Shown one piece after another: positions 24,027 through 35,152 of a stretch of 61,200 bases of DNA. A model generated the notes under the pieces. The model was not told the origin of the DNA. It saw only the letters and a program-made list of their open reading frames with translations, and searched no databases. The position numbers and the translations under genes are program-made. The first letter of the stretch is position 1; each line of letters opens with the position of its first letter. Source of the stretch: Antrodiella citrinella (lineage: Eukaryota; Basidiomycota; Agaricomycetes; Polyporales; Steccherinaceae); contig SGPM01000158.1 of NCBI GenBank assembly GCA_004802725.1, forward strand, positions 1 through 61,200, given 5' to 3'.

Positions 24027-25936
24027 ATGTCTTCCGATAAGTCTACCTCCCAGGATGCCGGACTCGCCGGCTATTTGGCTACGCCACCACACTGGTGTAT
24101 CCCTCAAGGCTTGTCTCCTGTTCCATTCGCATCCTTTCCTGTTCCCGGGTCAAGCTCACAGTACTCGCATTTGCATTGGCAACTCGAACAGTCGAGCTCT
24201 GCACAAAACGAACACGTAAGTTGAGGTCAAAGTGTGGCACTTGGGTTCTGTGTGGGTTCTGTGAGACTCATCGTTCTCATTCGCCACAGGAATCTGCCAT
24301 GTTTGACAACGTTAACGCTCATCATTATTACTTCCCGGTGGCTTCTGGTTCGGGCCCCTCCCAGAATCCCAGCTATGGCCCGTACTACTACTATGACGAC
24401 GCTCCCCCGCATTCACCCTCGAACTACGACGACATGAACTACGACAGTAATCACCACGGATATGACGTCTCTAACGTTAGCCTCGTCGCCACNCCCCCCC
24501 CAGTTCCTGACCACACGAATATGAGCCCGGCCGCCTCTTCTAGCGGGTCTCACTTCGATACGGCTTCTTCTTCTTCGGCATCTTTCGCAATCTCGAACGT
24601 CGCACAGGTCTCCGGTACACTCCACCAATATGCCTGTGGAAAACAAAGAAGAAGCAGGCATGACCCTGGTGGAGGACCAAGCCTATATGGCCATACCGAA
24701 ACACCACAGGTCAGTACCCACCCCTCCTCTGCCTTCCATAGACATATCAACGGAGTGCCCGCAGATCGGAGCGCATCAAGACATGGAACTCGAAATGCCG
24801 CAACATTCGGACGAGCCGTTGCCAATCGCGTCGCCGAATAGCTCGGCGCTTTTCGGCGCTGTTGCAGAACCGGCGATCCCTTGTCATACACAACGACGAC
24901 CGTCGACGACCGTCAGTGGACCTCCAGAGGACATCAAGCAAACAACGTACCAGCCCTCGCCTCCCATGGCGCACCTTCCCTACTATCGCGAGGACGCGCG
25001 GACACAGCCTGAAGGTGCGTGTAATGCGTTGTTAGATCTTGATAGCGAAACCGGTACTGATCCCTATCTCTTGATAGCATCGTCTTCAAGCGCGTCGCCT
25101 TCGCCGACGATCAGTTCGGACCAGATGCCGAGTCCTTTCACATCGACGCCGTTAACAAAGGCGCGTATGAAACCAATTCGAGAACAAATCCCTCACTCAC
25201 CTGATCCATCCAGCAGACTCGTGGAGTCCCTCGACCAAAGCCCACGGTCCACCACCCGGTGAAGCAGAAGTTCAAGCGAGGCACGCCTACGAAAGTAGCG
25301 TGCTTCTTCTGTCGCAAGCGCAAGCTAGGATGTGGAGGGCCGCAGGAAGGTAAGAAGGGGCCATGCAAGTAAGTACGGGTTTGTTTGTCTCTCAGGCTGT
25401 CTGGTTCGTTGGGTCTCTGAGGAAGTGGGCTCCTTCATGCTCTTATACCTCTGATTCGCTCTTTCTTTCCTTCTCTCCCTTTGCTCATCTCGTCGTTCGA
25501 GCGGGAAGCCCCGCGGCAGCTTGTGATGTTTATCTGCCGGGCACGCTGATCTGCAACGTGCAATGCGGACTCTCGCGCTGCACTCCGGCATGCCTGCAGC
25601 GCGGATGATCGTCATGCACTATATCCGTCGAAATCGCGACTCAATCTGGAGTCAATCTTCGTTCTTCTGCCATGTTCGGGCATGCTCGCAGGGTCCCTTC
25701 TTCCATGCATGATTGGGTCTTAGTCCGGGACTTTTTTTTTTTGACAGCTCTTTCGTACTCGTGAGACGACATAACTGACATCACTTCGAATCACTTGTTT
25801 TCATAGGCAATGTCTCCAGCGCAGCCTGGAGTGCTACTACCCCGAGGCAACACAACGTGGCCGACGCTCGCCGTTCCCTCCAGGCATCCCTACTGACTTC
25901 TTTTCCATGGGCCTGCTGTATCCAGATCGGCCATGA
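24027..25936 (+). CDS. Zn(II)2Cys6 transcription factor with C-terminal zinc cluster
   Basis: Fungal-specific DNA-binding regulator. The long N-terminal part is low complexity (Ser/Pro/His/Tyr rich, including a YYYYDD tract near 24390). The binuclear zinc cluster lies at the C-terminal end: CFFCRKRKLGC followed by CKQCLQRSLEC, spacing C-x2-C-x6-C-x10-C-x2-C-x6-C. A 438-bp intron (25369-25806), long for this locus, splits the cluster between the third and fifth cysteines. The protein ends about 30 residues after the last Cys (DFFSMGLLYPDRP). Upstream exon joins near 24220-24300, 24600-24715, 25015-25078 and 25163-25229 are my best guess; the last one needs a GAG acceptor to keep frame. One N is at 24493. 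No fungal-specific middle homology domain is visible. Confidence 0.75.
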
Positions 25937-28900
25937 CGCCTCACACGGCGCTTACCATCTGACGTTCAGTGTGCGGTAGGTTCATTTGGGGGTTATCATA
26001 TTATTGTTTTTCCATTCGTTCTTCGACTTATGTTTTGATGCTTTGCTTGCTTTCGATCATTCACATGTTTCCTCGTGCTCTCCATGCTTTTCCCTGTATC
26101 TTATGTACTCGTCACGTCAGTCATTTAATATCGCATCTTCTGTTATTGCGTCCGAGAAACCGGAAGTCTGAAAGTCCAAATCTGATACACCGCGTCCCTA
26201 TGAGGTGTACAGGTCATTCGCATAGCAGCATATCGTAAGGCAAAAGTGGTTGTAAGTAATCAAGTCGCCGGAGAGACCATACATTGCAATACATGTTGCA
26301 ACAAAGTAGGGAAATAGGTGACTGCCCCGGGGACTGCTAGCAGGATTTACTGGAGGTAACTTGAAATGAAAACAATGGCGCAACCAACGTGCATAGTACG
26401 CCGTGAGTACATCCAGAAACAACCTAGCGAAACCTAGCGAGAGAAAGTGCATCTGCGATACAGGTTGACTGCGCGTAGCATCAAACCGAAAGAGGGGGTG
26501 TGCCAATGGGTTCGTCGTCCGGAACTTGGAGCTTGAGCAGGGTCAGATAGGCAGGACGACGAGAACGGCCCAGTGATTCAATACATTCCGTACCCTCGTA
26601 TTTCGTCACTGCTAGCAGCCGAGAGTGAAGACACGGCATAGCGAAGTTCTTCAGCCAGTACTGCGGTGTTTTTAAGGCTTTTCGTACGGCTCGAACGCGC
26701 GGATCGCCTCGGGTTCAGGCTGAAGACGCTGATAGACCGGTATGCTCCTCAAGGAGAGTATTGATTCCGAGCGTTCTCTAGAACGGCTGCTGAAGGCTTG
26801 GGAGGAAAATAACCCGGATGATGTGGACTCTCGCAAGCAGCAACGCAGAACATGCCAGCTGCAGAGAGCGTTGTTCTATTTGACCATGCACAAATCCGCC
26901 TGCCACTCTTGATCCCCGGCAGAAACTAAGTTCGCAAAATCCAACTGGATAAGTCGAGTGTTCTAAACCGTCGAAAGATGATCAATACAAAAGAAGTGGA
27001 ATTACAGCACACCTTCGTCGTAAGGCCTTCACCCGGTGCTTCCAGTTGCTCCGTGCCAATGTGGAAAGCTTCTGGAGGACACCTCCATGAGTATGAGATT
27101 GATGACTATCTCCTCCGACTCCTCGATGCGCCTAACTTGTCCTTGTCCGTGCTTGTGAAAGGCGCATCTGGTGCCGTTATCCTAAGAGATGCAGTTTCAT
27201 CACCGATGCCACTGAGCAGAAATGAAATGTTCAGCCTCTGGGCCAAATACTATAGCAGGCCGCTTGGCTAAGATACAGATAGATCCGAACGGCTGAGCTT
27301 GACCAGGCACTACAGAGATCTCTTGACCGGGTTGCACCATGTGTGCTTACATGCTTTCGTACGTGTGGACGACACTCGTATGTCCTCACGTCCGTCCGCG
27401 TAAACCATTGCCTCAAGATCTCCTCTGCACTCGGTCGGCGGAGAGGGTCACTCTGAAGCATCGTGCAAAGAAGGTCGAATGCTTTTGACATATCCTAAAG
27501 CGAGGGTAGAGAAGTAGCTGCGGGGTAGACGTGGTATAGTGGATGAGACGACGCTTCCTTTCATTGCCGGAGATATTGCTCCGCCTGTTAAACAAAAAAC
27601 CAAAGATGGTAAGCGTGGAGTAGTCGTATAGTGCACATTCGTACGTACCACTGAAATGCTTTTCGCAATCTTTCTTTCCACGACAACAGCACCTCGCCCC
27701 ACAGCGTCGCCGTTTCGAGCAGGAGATTGTCCCTGGGTGTCGCAGAGAAAAAAGAGACACGAGCCGGTGATCACTGATTAAGACGACGCGTATCATCCTG
27801 TGAAATGGTAAGTAAGAACGGAGAGGCAAAACACACAGTACACGCAAATGACCAATCGCATCGCAAGAGTAGGAGGTCTGTCAAACCGCGCAACGGGATC
27901 AAACATACCTGTGGAACGCATACGGCTGCCGGGGTATAGAAGGATGCGAATGCTCCACTCCAATGGCGGCTATAGTATCATGAACAGCCATACGTTGAGC
28001 AAACACTCCAAATATGATACGAACGGATGAAGAGAGTATACTGACCGTTGCCCAAATCATGATGTCTGTCCACAACGGTCCCTTCCAAAAGGACTGTCCT
28101 CCTTAGCCATGTGTTCGACAATTGTATGTATGGGCAAGGGAGCATTTGTTTATGAGGACGGCGTATTCATGCCGCCCGAAATAATAAAGGAGGTCTTGTA
28201 GATAGGTCTGGAAAATCCCAATGTTGCCCGTGTAGATATCTGAAGGATGTTGGTCAGTACGAGACGGTTAACATGCAGAGATATGAAGATCTTACGGCCG
28301 CGAACGACTCGGATAGATGCAAGAAGGCTTGCCCCATCAGAATTTAATGACAAAGAGGTCGGACATGCCTGAACCCATACAACAGCGTACAACATGATAA
28401 TACTCAAGGACGCCATGCACCAGGGCTGAAGACTGACCGTAAGGTCCTGAAAGGCCAACGCTATCCCGGCGGGGTCGGAGGGTATTCTGCCAGGACCCAA
28501 CCCTGCGTCAATCATTGGAGAAGAAATGCCACAGATTTTGAGGATTGCGTAGCATTGCCCGGATGTGTCATACATGAGACTCGTACAAAGTCGTTTTATA
28601 TACCAAAAAACTCACGTTGGTGTATGATCATGAAGAACTTCGACCAGCTAAAAGTCGAAAAAGCGCCCCAGCCAATGATACGATACTGTCACTTGGTCCC
28701 GGGAGGTCCTCATTCATGTTGTACTTGAGAGGTCGAGACGACATCACCGAGAGGGTCATGCCGAACTTCGTAATCCGTTGAATGACCTCGACATCGCATG
28801 CGCACTAAAGACAGCTCGTATAACTGCACGCTTACAATCTGATTCGCTGAAGAAAACATGTAGAATCTATTAGTGATAAGTGTACCTCTTTCCCTGAGTT

Positions 28901-29481
28901 ATTCCACCGTTAAGATTCACTCACATCCGCTGAGACTCTTGATAAATATTTTGCACCCGTGTGAAGTGGATGTAAAGCAACAGTGCCAACAGGCCCACCA
29001 CTGGCGCGGAAGACAAGCGTGTATAATTATGCTGAGTCAAGCCCAATTAGTAATACGATTCGAACCAAGGAGGAACAGAAAGCTTAAGAACAGAATTTCA
29101 TTTAACCTAGCACAGAGGGCACATATCTAGCAACGTACGTCATACATCGTATTCAAGTCGTTTACATTCATATCGTATGGGAGAGGTAAGTCACAATTGA
29201 GAAAATTGGGGGTATGCAAGTGCGAGAGGGACTGAGTCAAGTCAAAATGGAGGGAACGCAGGAAGTTGTCGAGAGCATGATTAAGCAATGAGAAGGAAAA
29301 GGCAGTCCAAAGAGATCCCAGTGAGATGGAAGAGTTCAGAAGTCCGGGAAATGCGCATTGAGGCTGATCGAGTAGAGAGATGAGGTTGAGGAAGGTCGAC
29401 GTGAGCTGCACTTCGTTCCATATCCAAAGCGTACTGGTCTCATCATGTCTAGCGTCCGGGAGATGCAGCGGTTCCAGTAGA
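25937..29481. other. Long intergenic region, one kinase-like scrap
   Basis: About 3.5 kb with short frames on both strands, none of a known family apart from the kinase-like scrap at 27401-27491. A minus-strand frame of 141 codons (28150-28575) has hydrophobic stretches but no start context or splice support. The last 300 bp are the 3' flank of the FHA-kinase gene. Confidence 0.45.
27401..27491 (-). pseudogene. Protein kinase C-terminal fragment
   Basis: The minus strand encodes AFDLLCTMLQSDPLRRPSAE, typical of kinase subdomain XI (LL..ML..DP..RPSA.E.L). No upstream kinase motifs (APE, DFG, HRD) could be found in frame, so this is an isolated remnant. Confidence 0.35.
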
Positions 29482-32044
29482 TCACCCTCTGGCAGCTTTC
29501 CCCCGAGCTTTCGGGGCCTTCTGGGGGGAGGGGGACGCATTGTGCAAACGCGTAGACCGCCTGGGACGTCCCTCCGAGCTCGAAGGTGCAGGCGAGCCAT
29601 TCTCGTCATCCACCTGGGGCTTCTTGCCCCTTGCCTTCTGTGACTTAGGAGGGGAAGAAGTAGCAGGGCGGGCCCTCTTGGCCCTAGTGAGCGGTGGTGA
29701 CGGCGACCGCGCAGAGTTCGAGGCGATCTCAGCCATAGAAAGGTCCTCTATCCCATTCACTGCGGCCCGCTCTTCGTCATCCTCACGGTCGTCAGGTATG
29801 GGAGTCAACGATCCGTCGAACGGGATCTCCTTGCGCTTCTTGGGACGGCTGTTCGCGTTATAAAACCGCTGCTCCTCAGCGGTCGCACTATCCATCATCT
29901 CCTGGGATGGCGCAAGGATAGCGGGGGCAGCGTCGGGTTCCTCTTGCGCATAAGTCAGGACGTTGCTTCGGCGATGAAGACGAGTGCTGTCGAATGCACC
30001 CGGCATGCTCTCCGGCTGAGAGACATCTTCCATGGAGGCGTCTGGGACGGCAGACTGCATGGACGCATCACCGTCGATAGATGGTCCACTACCACCGGCG
30101 CCGTTGCCACCGCCATCGCCGCCGCTGGCGTTGCCGTTGGACGGACCAGCCCTGAAACGGAGGGCGTATTCCTCATGACTGTGGCCATGCAACCACGGGT
30201 GTGTGTGTGCGACCGTCATCTTCAACCGCTTCTTCGGATCATTTTGCAACAAACGACGAATGAAGTCGGTACCTGGAATGCGATGGTTGAGTAAGTTGTC
30301 TTGAACAGCAACAATTTCCCCACGAGTTTGCACCCACATTCATTAGAAACGCGTTTGTCCATGAGGCACTCCCACTGAACGCTTCGATGTATGACCTGTT
30401 GCCTCATATTGACGGGCTCACCAGCTTCCTGCACATCAGTTAACGTCCTGAACGGGGCTACATTCGTAAGCCTAAATCGATGAGGGTCAATGTGAGTAGA
30501 ATCATATCACATAATGTGCAGGGTGATCTTACATGCTGAACACAATCACGCCGACACTCCACGAGTCGACAACTTGCTGATAACCTTGCTGATTGACTTG
30601 GAGGACGACTTCCGGCGCAAGGTAACTGGGAGTACCACACATGGTCTGGACATCATGTTCAGTGCAAAACTCTTCAGACAGGATCGCAGCGAATAACGCA
30701 CTCGCAACATGGTATAGCTGTCGACCATCTTTGCAAGACCAAAGTCTGCGACCTTGACCTTCGGAGGGATGTCGGCGGTTATCAGAACATTCTCGGGTTT
30801 GAGGTCCCGATGCGTAATTCCCTTATTGTGGATGTACTGTGGCGTACGTTCAGCAACACGTGGTACAGTGGAATAATATAGGAACTTACTGCCATCGCGC
30901 CGCACAATTGGTACGTGATATCCCGACTACCATCCTCGGCTATGATCACAGAGAGATGAGTGTGGCGTAAAATGTACTGAAATAGATTAACGTACATATT
31001 CCGCCGTGCTTCAAAATATGGTCCAACAGATCGCCACCGTTCACGTACTCCAGAACGAGATCTTGGCAACGAAAAGCTCATAAGATAGTGCAAAAGATTG
31101 TGTATAGATGAACGTACTGATGGTGCTAGGCCCGAAAAACACCTCTTTCAACTGACAAATATTCTCATGCGCCAATGTCTCCATGATAGAAATCTCACGA
31201 GCCCACTTCTGAGAATCAGTCGGTGAAACGAGTGCGTCGGGGTTGGGAGTACTGTGCGCGCGAAGCTTGCTGTGGTGAATTATCTTGACAGCGTAATCGA
31301 TACCAGTCCGCTTGTTCACGGCAAGCATTACTGTGGCGAAAGATCCCTTCCCGAGTTCCTTGACGAGATCATAATGCGTGTACAATCCATCCTTCTGCTG
31401 AGTGGCGGTACTTCGGAACATGAACCCTGATAGTTATGGAGGTCAGATCGCGTAACGATGAAGGTTTGATAGACTGCGCACGATAATCCTCTCTGCCCTG
31501 GTCACCCGTTTGCGGCTGGGCAGTCCCGAATGCGATCTCATTCCCGTCCTTCAAGAGGGCGTACTGACCCTTCCCGATCTTCTCTCCATTAATCTGCGCG
31601 AGCGAAGCGTCTCAGAGTCCGCAAAATGTAGATAACATAGACACCGCGTACGTATGTGCCATTACTGGACTTGTCCTGCACCTTGATGGTTTCATCATTT
31701 TGGAATGTGATCTCGCAGTGGAAGTTGCCTTTCGGTGGTGACGCGTTATTTACGCGACAGAATGCGATTTGGGATGAATATTACTCACTGACTTTCTTGC
31801 CAGAAAACACGACGTCGTTTGTACGGTCTCTGCCTAATCTGTACTCGGTCTTAGTACGAGCGAAGTCGATGCGAGTAATAGTCGTGGGATTGCAAGGAAA
31901 GAGGAAGCCCCATAGATGCCTGTCCATCTCCGCGGTCCATTCCTCAGAGTCTGGCTGAGTAGCTTGCTGAGTGTTCTGGGTGGTCTGTTGAGGCTCGTCC
32001 ATGGCCATAACATCGGGGACGGAAGAGGGAGGCGGTTCCATCAT
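29482..32044 (-). CDS. FHA-domain checkpoint Ser/Thr kinase (Chk2/Cds1/Rad53 type)
   Basis: Nuclear DNA-damage checkpoint effector kinase acting below ATM/ATR. The N-terminus carries three clustered TQ motifs (TTQ, NTQ, ATQ near residue 20-30), which are phosphorylation sites for ATM/ATR kinases. The FHA domain follows: [37 protein letters not shown]. The kinase domain has a glycine loop [13 protein letters not shown]-like [29 protein letters not shown], then [13 protein letters not shown] after an intron, and a C-lobe ending in [18 protein letters not shown]. The C-terminal 250 residues are disordered with basic NLS-like stretches (KKRKE, KRARP, KARGKK). A single N-terminal FHA domain is the Cds1/Chk2 layout; Rad53 has two. 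About ten short introns, no frame break. Start set at the MMEPPP methionines. Confidence 0.93.
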
Positions 32045-32926
32045 GATGGACGCGTGTGCTTGGTAGGAGACGGTGAAGAGAACAGAACTGTGTGAATGGT
32101 CAACGCCTTTATAGCGAAAAGCAATGAACAAAACGTACTTTGATGCCCGACACTCCAAAGCGTTGCAGACAAAGCCCCGTCAAAGCACAGAGGTCAAAGC
32201 GCGGGGGTCCAACTTTTGTCGTCGCGTGTCCGAGAGCGGATGTGGACGTTTTCGGTTGCTACGTTGTCTGATTCGTATCGTTTTCGCAAGACAATGATGG
32301 AGGAGAGACAATAAGAGAGAGAGTTGTATCCAACGCGTCGGGTTTGCCAGATGGCGGAAAGAAACAAAGCCACTTCAACGATCGCCACAGTCCCGATCTC
32401 ATGGACAATGAACACCAGCACGTGTCTTTTACGTATTCACATCGTTATAGTGGACTGAACTCAAGATCGTATATTCGGATAACATCCAGTTCTCAGTGTA
32501 ACATCCAGGACAACATGCATTCCTTCTCATCGTTGGCACGAAATAAATCGCAGAAGAGGAGACTCAGACTGGACAGTTGCCACTTTATTAGACGCCGCCG
32601 ATCATCGAGCGTCCAATTTGCGAATCCGCCAGCAGCGCGTTCACGACCGTCGCAACATTCGAATCCATTTGGCGACAACAATGGCTTCAGTCTCCCCGCT
32701 GACAACCTCAACAAAAGTCGATGGTCAAAGGCTTTGTTACCTTATGTTATCTGCTTGAACTCCGACGAGCGTATCGCCCACAAGTCGTGATTTGGCCCTT
32801 CACGTGTACATCGTGACGAGATGAGGAATACAATGGCGAGCCTGGCCATCCAATCTACTTATAAGCTGAACAGCAACAAGATAGTCCTTCCAAACAAGAT
32901 TAATATTCATATCCAACACCAACAAA
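32045..32926. other. Divergent intergenic region
   Basis: About 880 bp between the FHA-kinase and the small gene on the plus strand. A plus-strand TTATAAG (about 32859-32865) lies about 65 bp before the ATG at 32927 and may be its TATA box. A 148-codon plus-strand frame (32344-32790) has no recognisable domain and was not called. Confidence 0.5.
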
Positions 32927-33404
32927 ATGTCGCCCACTCCCGAGGTTGAGGTTTTCAAAGTCGACGATGGTCAGCTTGCCGAGAATATGGTCGCCGAGTC
33001 TATCGGTAAGTGTTGCTCTGTATACTGGAAGTCCCCGAATCTGATGTATTTCTCGACATACAGAGTCACAGATAGTCTGGCCTACACCACATGTCATGGT
33101 CCAGTTCGAAGGCAAACTCACTGCCTGCGGTCGTGAAGCGCTGATCGCAGTTGGCTACTTCGTACGTGCGCCACACTTCATCCTTTGGCAGCAATGATCT
33201 TACGCAGCGTTTCCGTAGGAATTCACCCAGCTCTGGGCGCGATTCAATAGTCTACGCCAGGGCCCGTCGAGACATCTCGCAGTCAAGGCGAGGTTTCGGC
33301 AAGTGTCAGGTCATGCCGACGAGGGGTGGGTTGTCTTGAGCCCCATCGGCTGGAAAGACATGATCAGGAACACCATAGCCCTTGAGGTGTATTATACCCG
33401 GTAG
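32927..33404 (+). CDS. Uncharacterised small protein, paralogue A (possible ubiquitin-like fold)
   Basis: Three exons joined by canonical introns (about 33006-33062 and 33163-33219) give about 122 residues without a stop. I do not recognise a named family. The core reads VWPTPHVMVQFEGKL, then ALIAVGYFEFTQLW, and near the end EGWVVLSPIGWKDMIRN followed by IALEVYY. A related core is found in the gene at 34270. The pattern of beta-like strands ending in a conserved Pro-x-Gly-Trp segment is reminiscent of fungal ubiquitin-like (ULD-type) domains, but that is inference. No signal peptide or membrane helix. Confidence 0.6.
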
Positions 33405-34269
33405 CATTTCCAGCATGCCCATGTTCTGCCACTCGCGAGTGTACAAGTTGACGCTGTATGACATAGATGCGCATGCTAAAGATACTTCCGTAATACCATA
33501 GCCATACCTCTCCGATTCCAGTCTATTCTCTCCTTGTAGATTCGACAATCTCATTTTTTCCCTCTCAACATTGCACATGGTCTCCGCCATCTTCTCCGGA
33601 ACGTGATGTTTATCCTACGACAATTGTAAGTCTTGATGAGTCGCAGGATCTACTATGGTCACTGATTATCATGTTCAGCCATTCACCTAAGACAAAGGTA
33701 TTCGCCTCTGCGATATATTGATATCCTGAATATGTTTTGAGTGTCAGAAACAACATGTCAAGACCGCATTCTCACCATATGTTTCTTGGTTCTGCGTACC
33801 GTCCCCGCGACGTCGCATTCAAAGCTAATTTAGCCGTCGAATGAACGCGTGTACGCTACAGATCAGGGTTTGCGCTCTTCTACCCAATGTATTCCTGGAC
33901 GGACCTGGGAGATTCGAGGAAGAGACGGACGATTTCAGTCTCCCACTTTCACGCCTAACCTTGCACTTCCTAATGTCATGGACAGCAGTCGACTCTTCGG
34001 AACGTGATACCCCGACAATACACTGCTTTCAAGCCAACGGATATGTTACGCCTACACGACTGCGCATTCACCTGCTTATTACCTCAAGGCACAGGACTGA
34101 GCACGCCGAGAGGTAGCCACGCGTAAGTAGCATGCCCTTTACCTCAACTCATTTAACAGACACGACTTGTAACTTTCTGTTCCAGTTATCCGTCTAAGGT
34201 GCGTTCCACATCCTCACTAACCACTTCTGCGTATTTGACTGATTCGGAGTCACAAGCACCCTCGTGTCA
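33405..34269. other. Spacer between the paralogue pair, nothing recognised
   Basis: About 860 bp with short frames only. No third copy of the paralogue core was found. Confidence 0.5.
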
Positions 34270-34836
34270 ATGAGCGGCGTAGGAAGCGAGTCAGCTGCGT
34301 CCACTGGTATGCGTGAACCCGCTCCTCCCCGATCCCATATTTCAAGCAGCGATGACAGCAGTACTATCTCATGTCAGTTCTCATCCGTTTGCTTGACATT
34401 AGTGCCACTCACGTTGATTTTCACTCGTCAGTTGCGCACTCGCGAGGTGGGCCGCCATCCTCATCGCAGTGGCCCGTCCCACAAGTGATCGTCACCTGCA
34501 TGGGTCTCAAATCCGCCTGGGGCCGTAGCGAGATCGTCGCTCTAGGATACGACGTGAGTTCCTCCTCCCTTTCATACGCCGCACCTGTAGCTAAAACCAG
34601 ATCCATAGGGCATATACAAACGAATACGGGAAACATATATCCTCCCACAGATGCACCACTACTACAACACCTTGGCGCGTCTGAAAGGCACCTTCCACTA
34701 TGGCGATCACGGCTCTGTGCTGCTGCATCCCGTCGGGTGGGCGGAGATGGTCATGAACCTTGATTCGATTGAGGTGGAGTTCGGGTACACAGATGGGTAT
34801 CCCATATGGGACCCGATGCGTCTTCCGAAGGCGTGA
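34270..34836 (+). CDS. Uncharacterised small protein, paralogue B (possible ubiquitin-like fold)
   Basis: Three exons with canonical introns (about 34373-34431 and 34554-34609) give about 150 residues. A Ser-rich N-terminus precedes WPVPQVIVTCMGLKSAWGRS, EIVALGYDGIYKRIRETYIL, LARLKGTFHYGDHGSVLLH, then PVGWAEMVMNLDSIEVEFGY. Shared positions with paralogue A include WPxPxVxV, the ALxGY-type segment and LxPxGW...M...(I)EV. Start taken at the ATG at 34270. The same strand and a 0.9-kb gap suggest local duplication. Function unknown. Confidence 0.65.
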
Positions 34837-35152
34837 GTGGCGTAGCGAGCTCGAGGTAGCTTGGACTTTCTTCTCCATAGTAATCGCATACTATACTGTG
34901 TCCAACCATAATATCGGTAAATCTTGTGCAGGTTTCACAACATCAGTCTGCAGAAACATCGTGATTGGTGCCTACGAAAAACATATTTTATAATACAAGA
35001 TGAATTTGTGAGCAGAAGAGATTTGCAACATAGCAAGCTTGTCGTGATCGTTCCGTCATCGTTATCTCAACCCACCATCCATCCAATTCTGAGCGTTCAC
35101 CTCCATCATCTACATCGTACCCACCCCTGCAGCCTAGCCCGCTGCGCAACAT
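34837..35152. other. Convergent intergenic region, nothing recognised
   Basis: About 315 bp between two converging stops; presumably shared 3' flanks. Confidence 0.5.

Noticed and set aside
29040..29110. GGTTCGAATCG on the minus strand, a B-box-like sequence
   Set aside because: No A box at the right distance and no cloverleaf stems.
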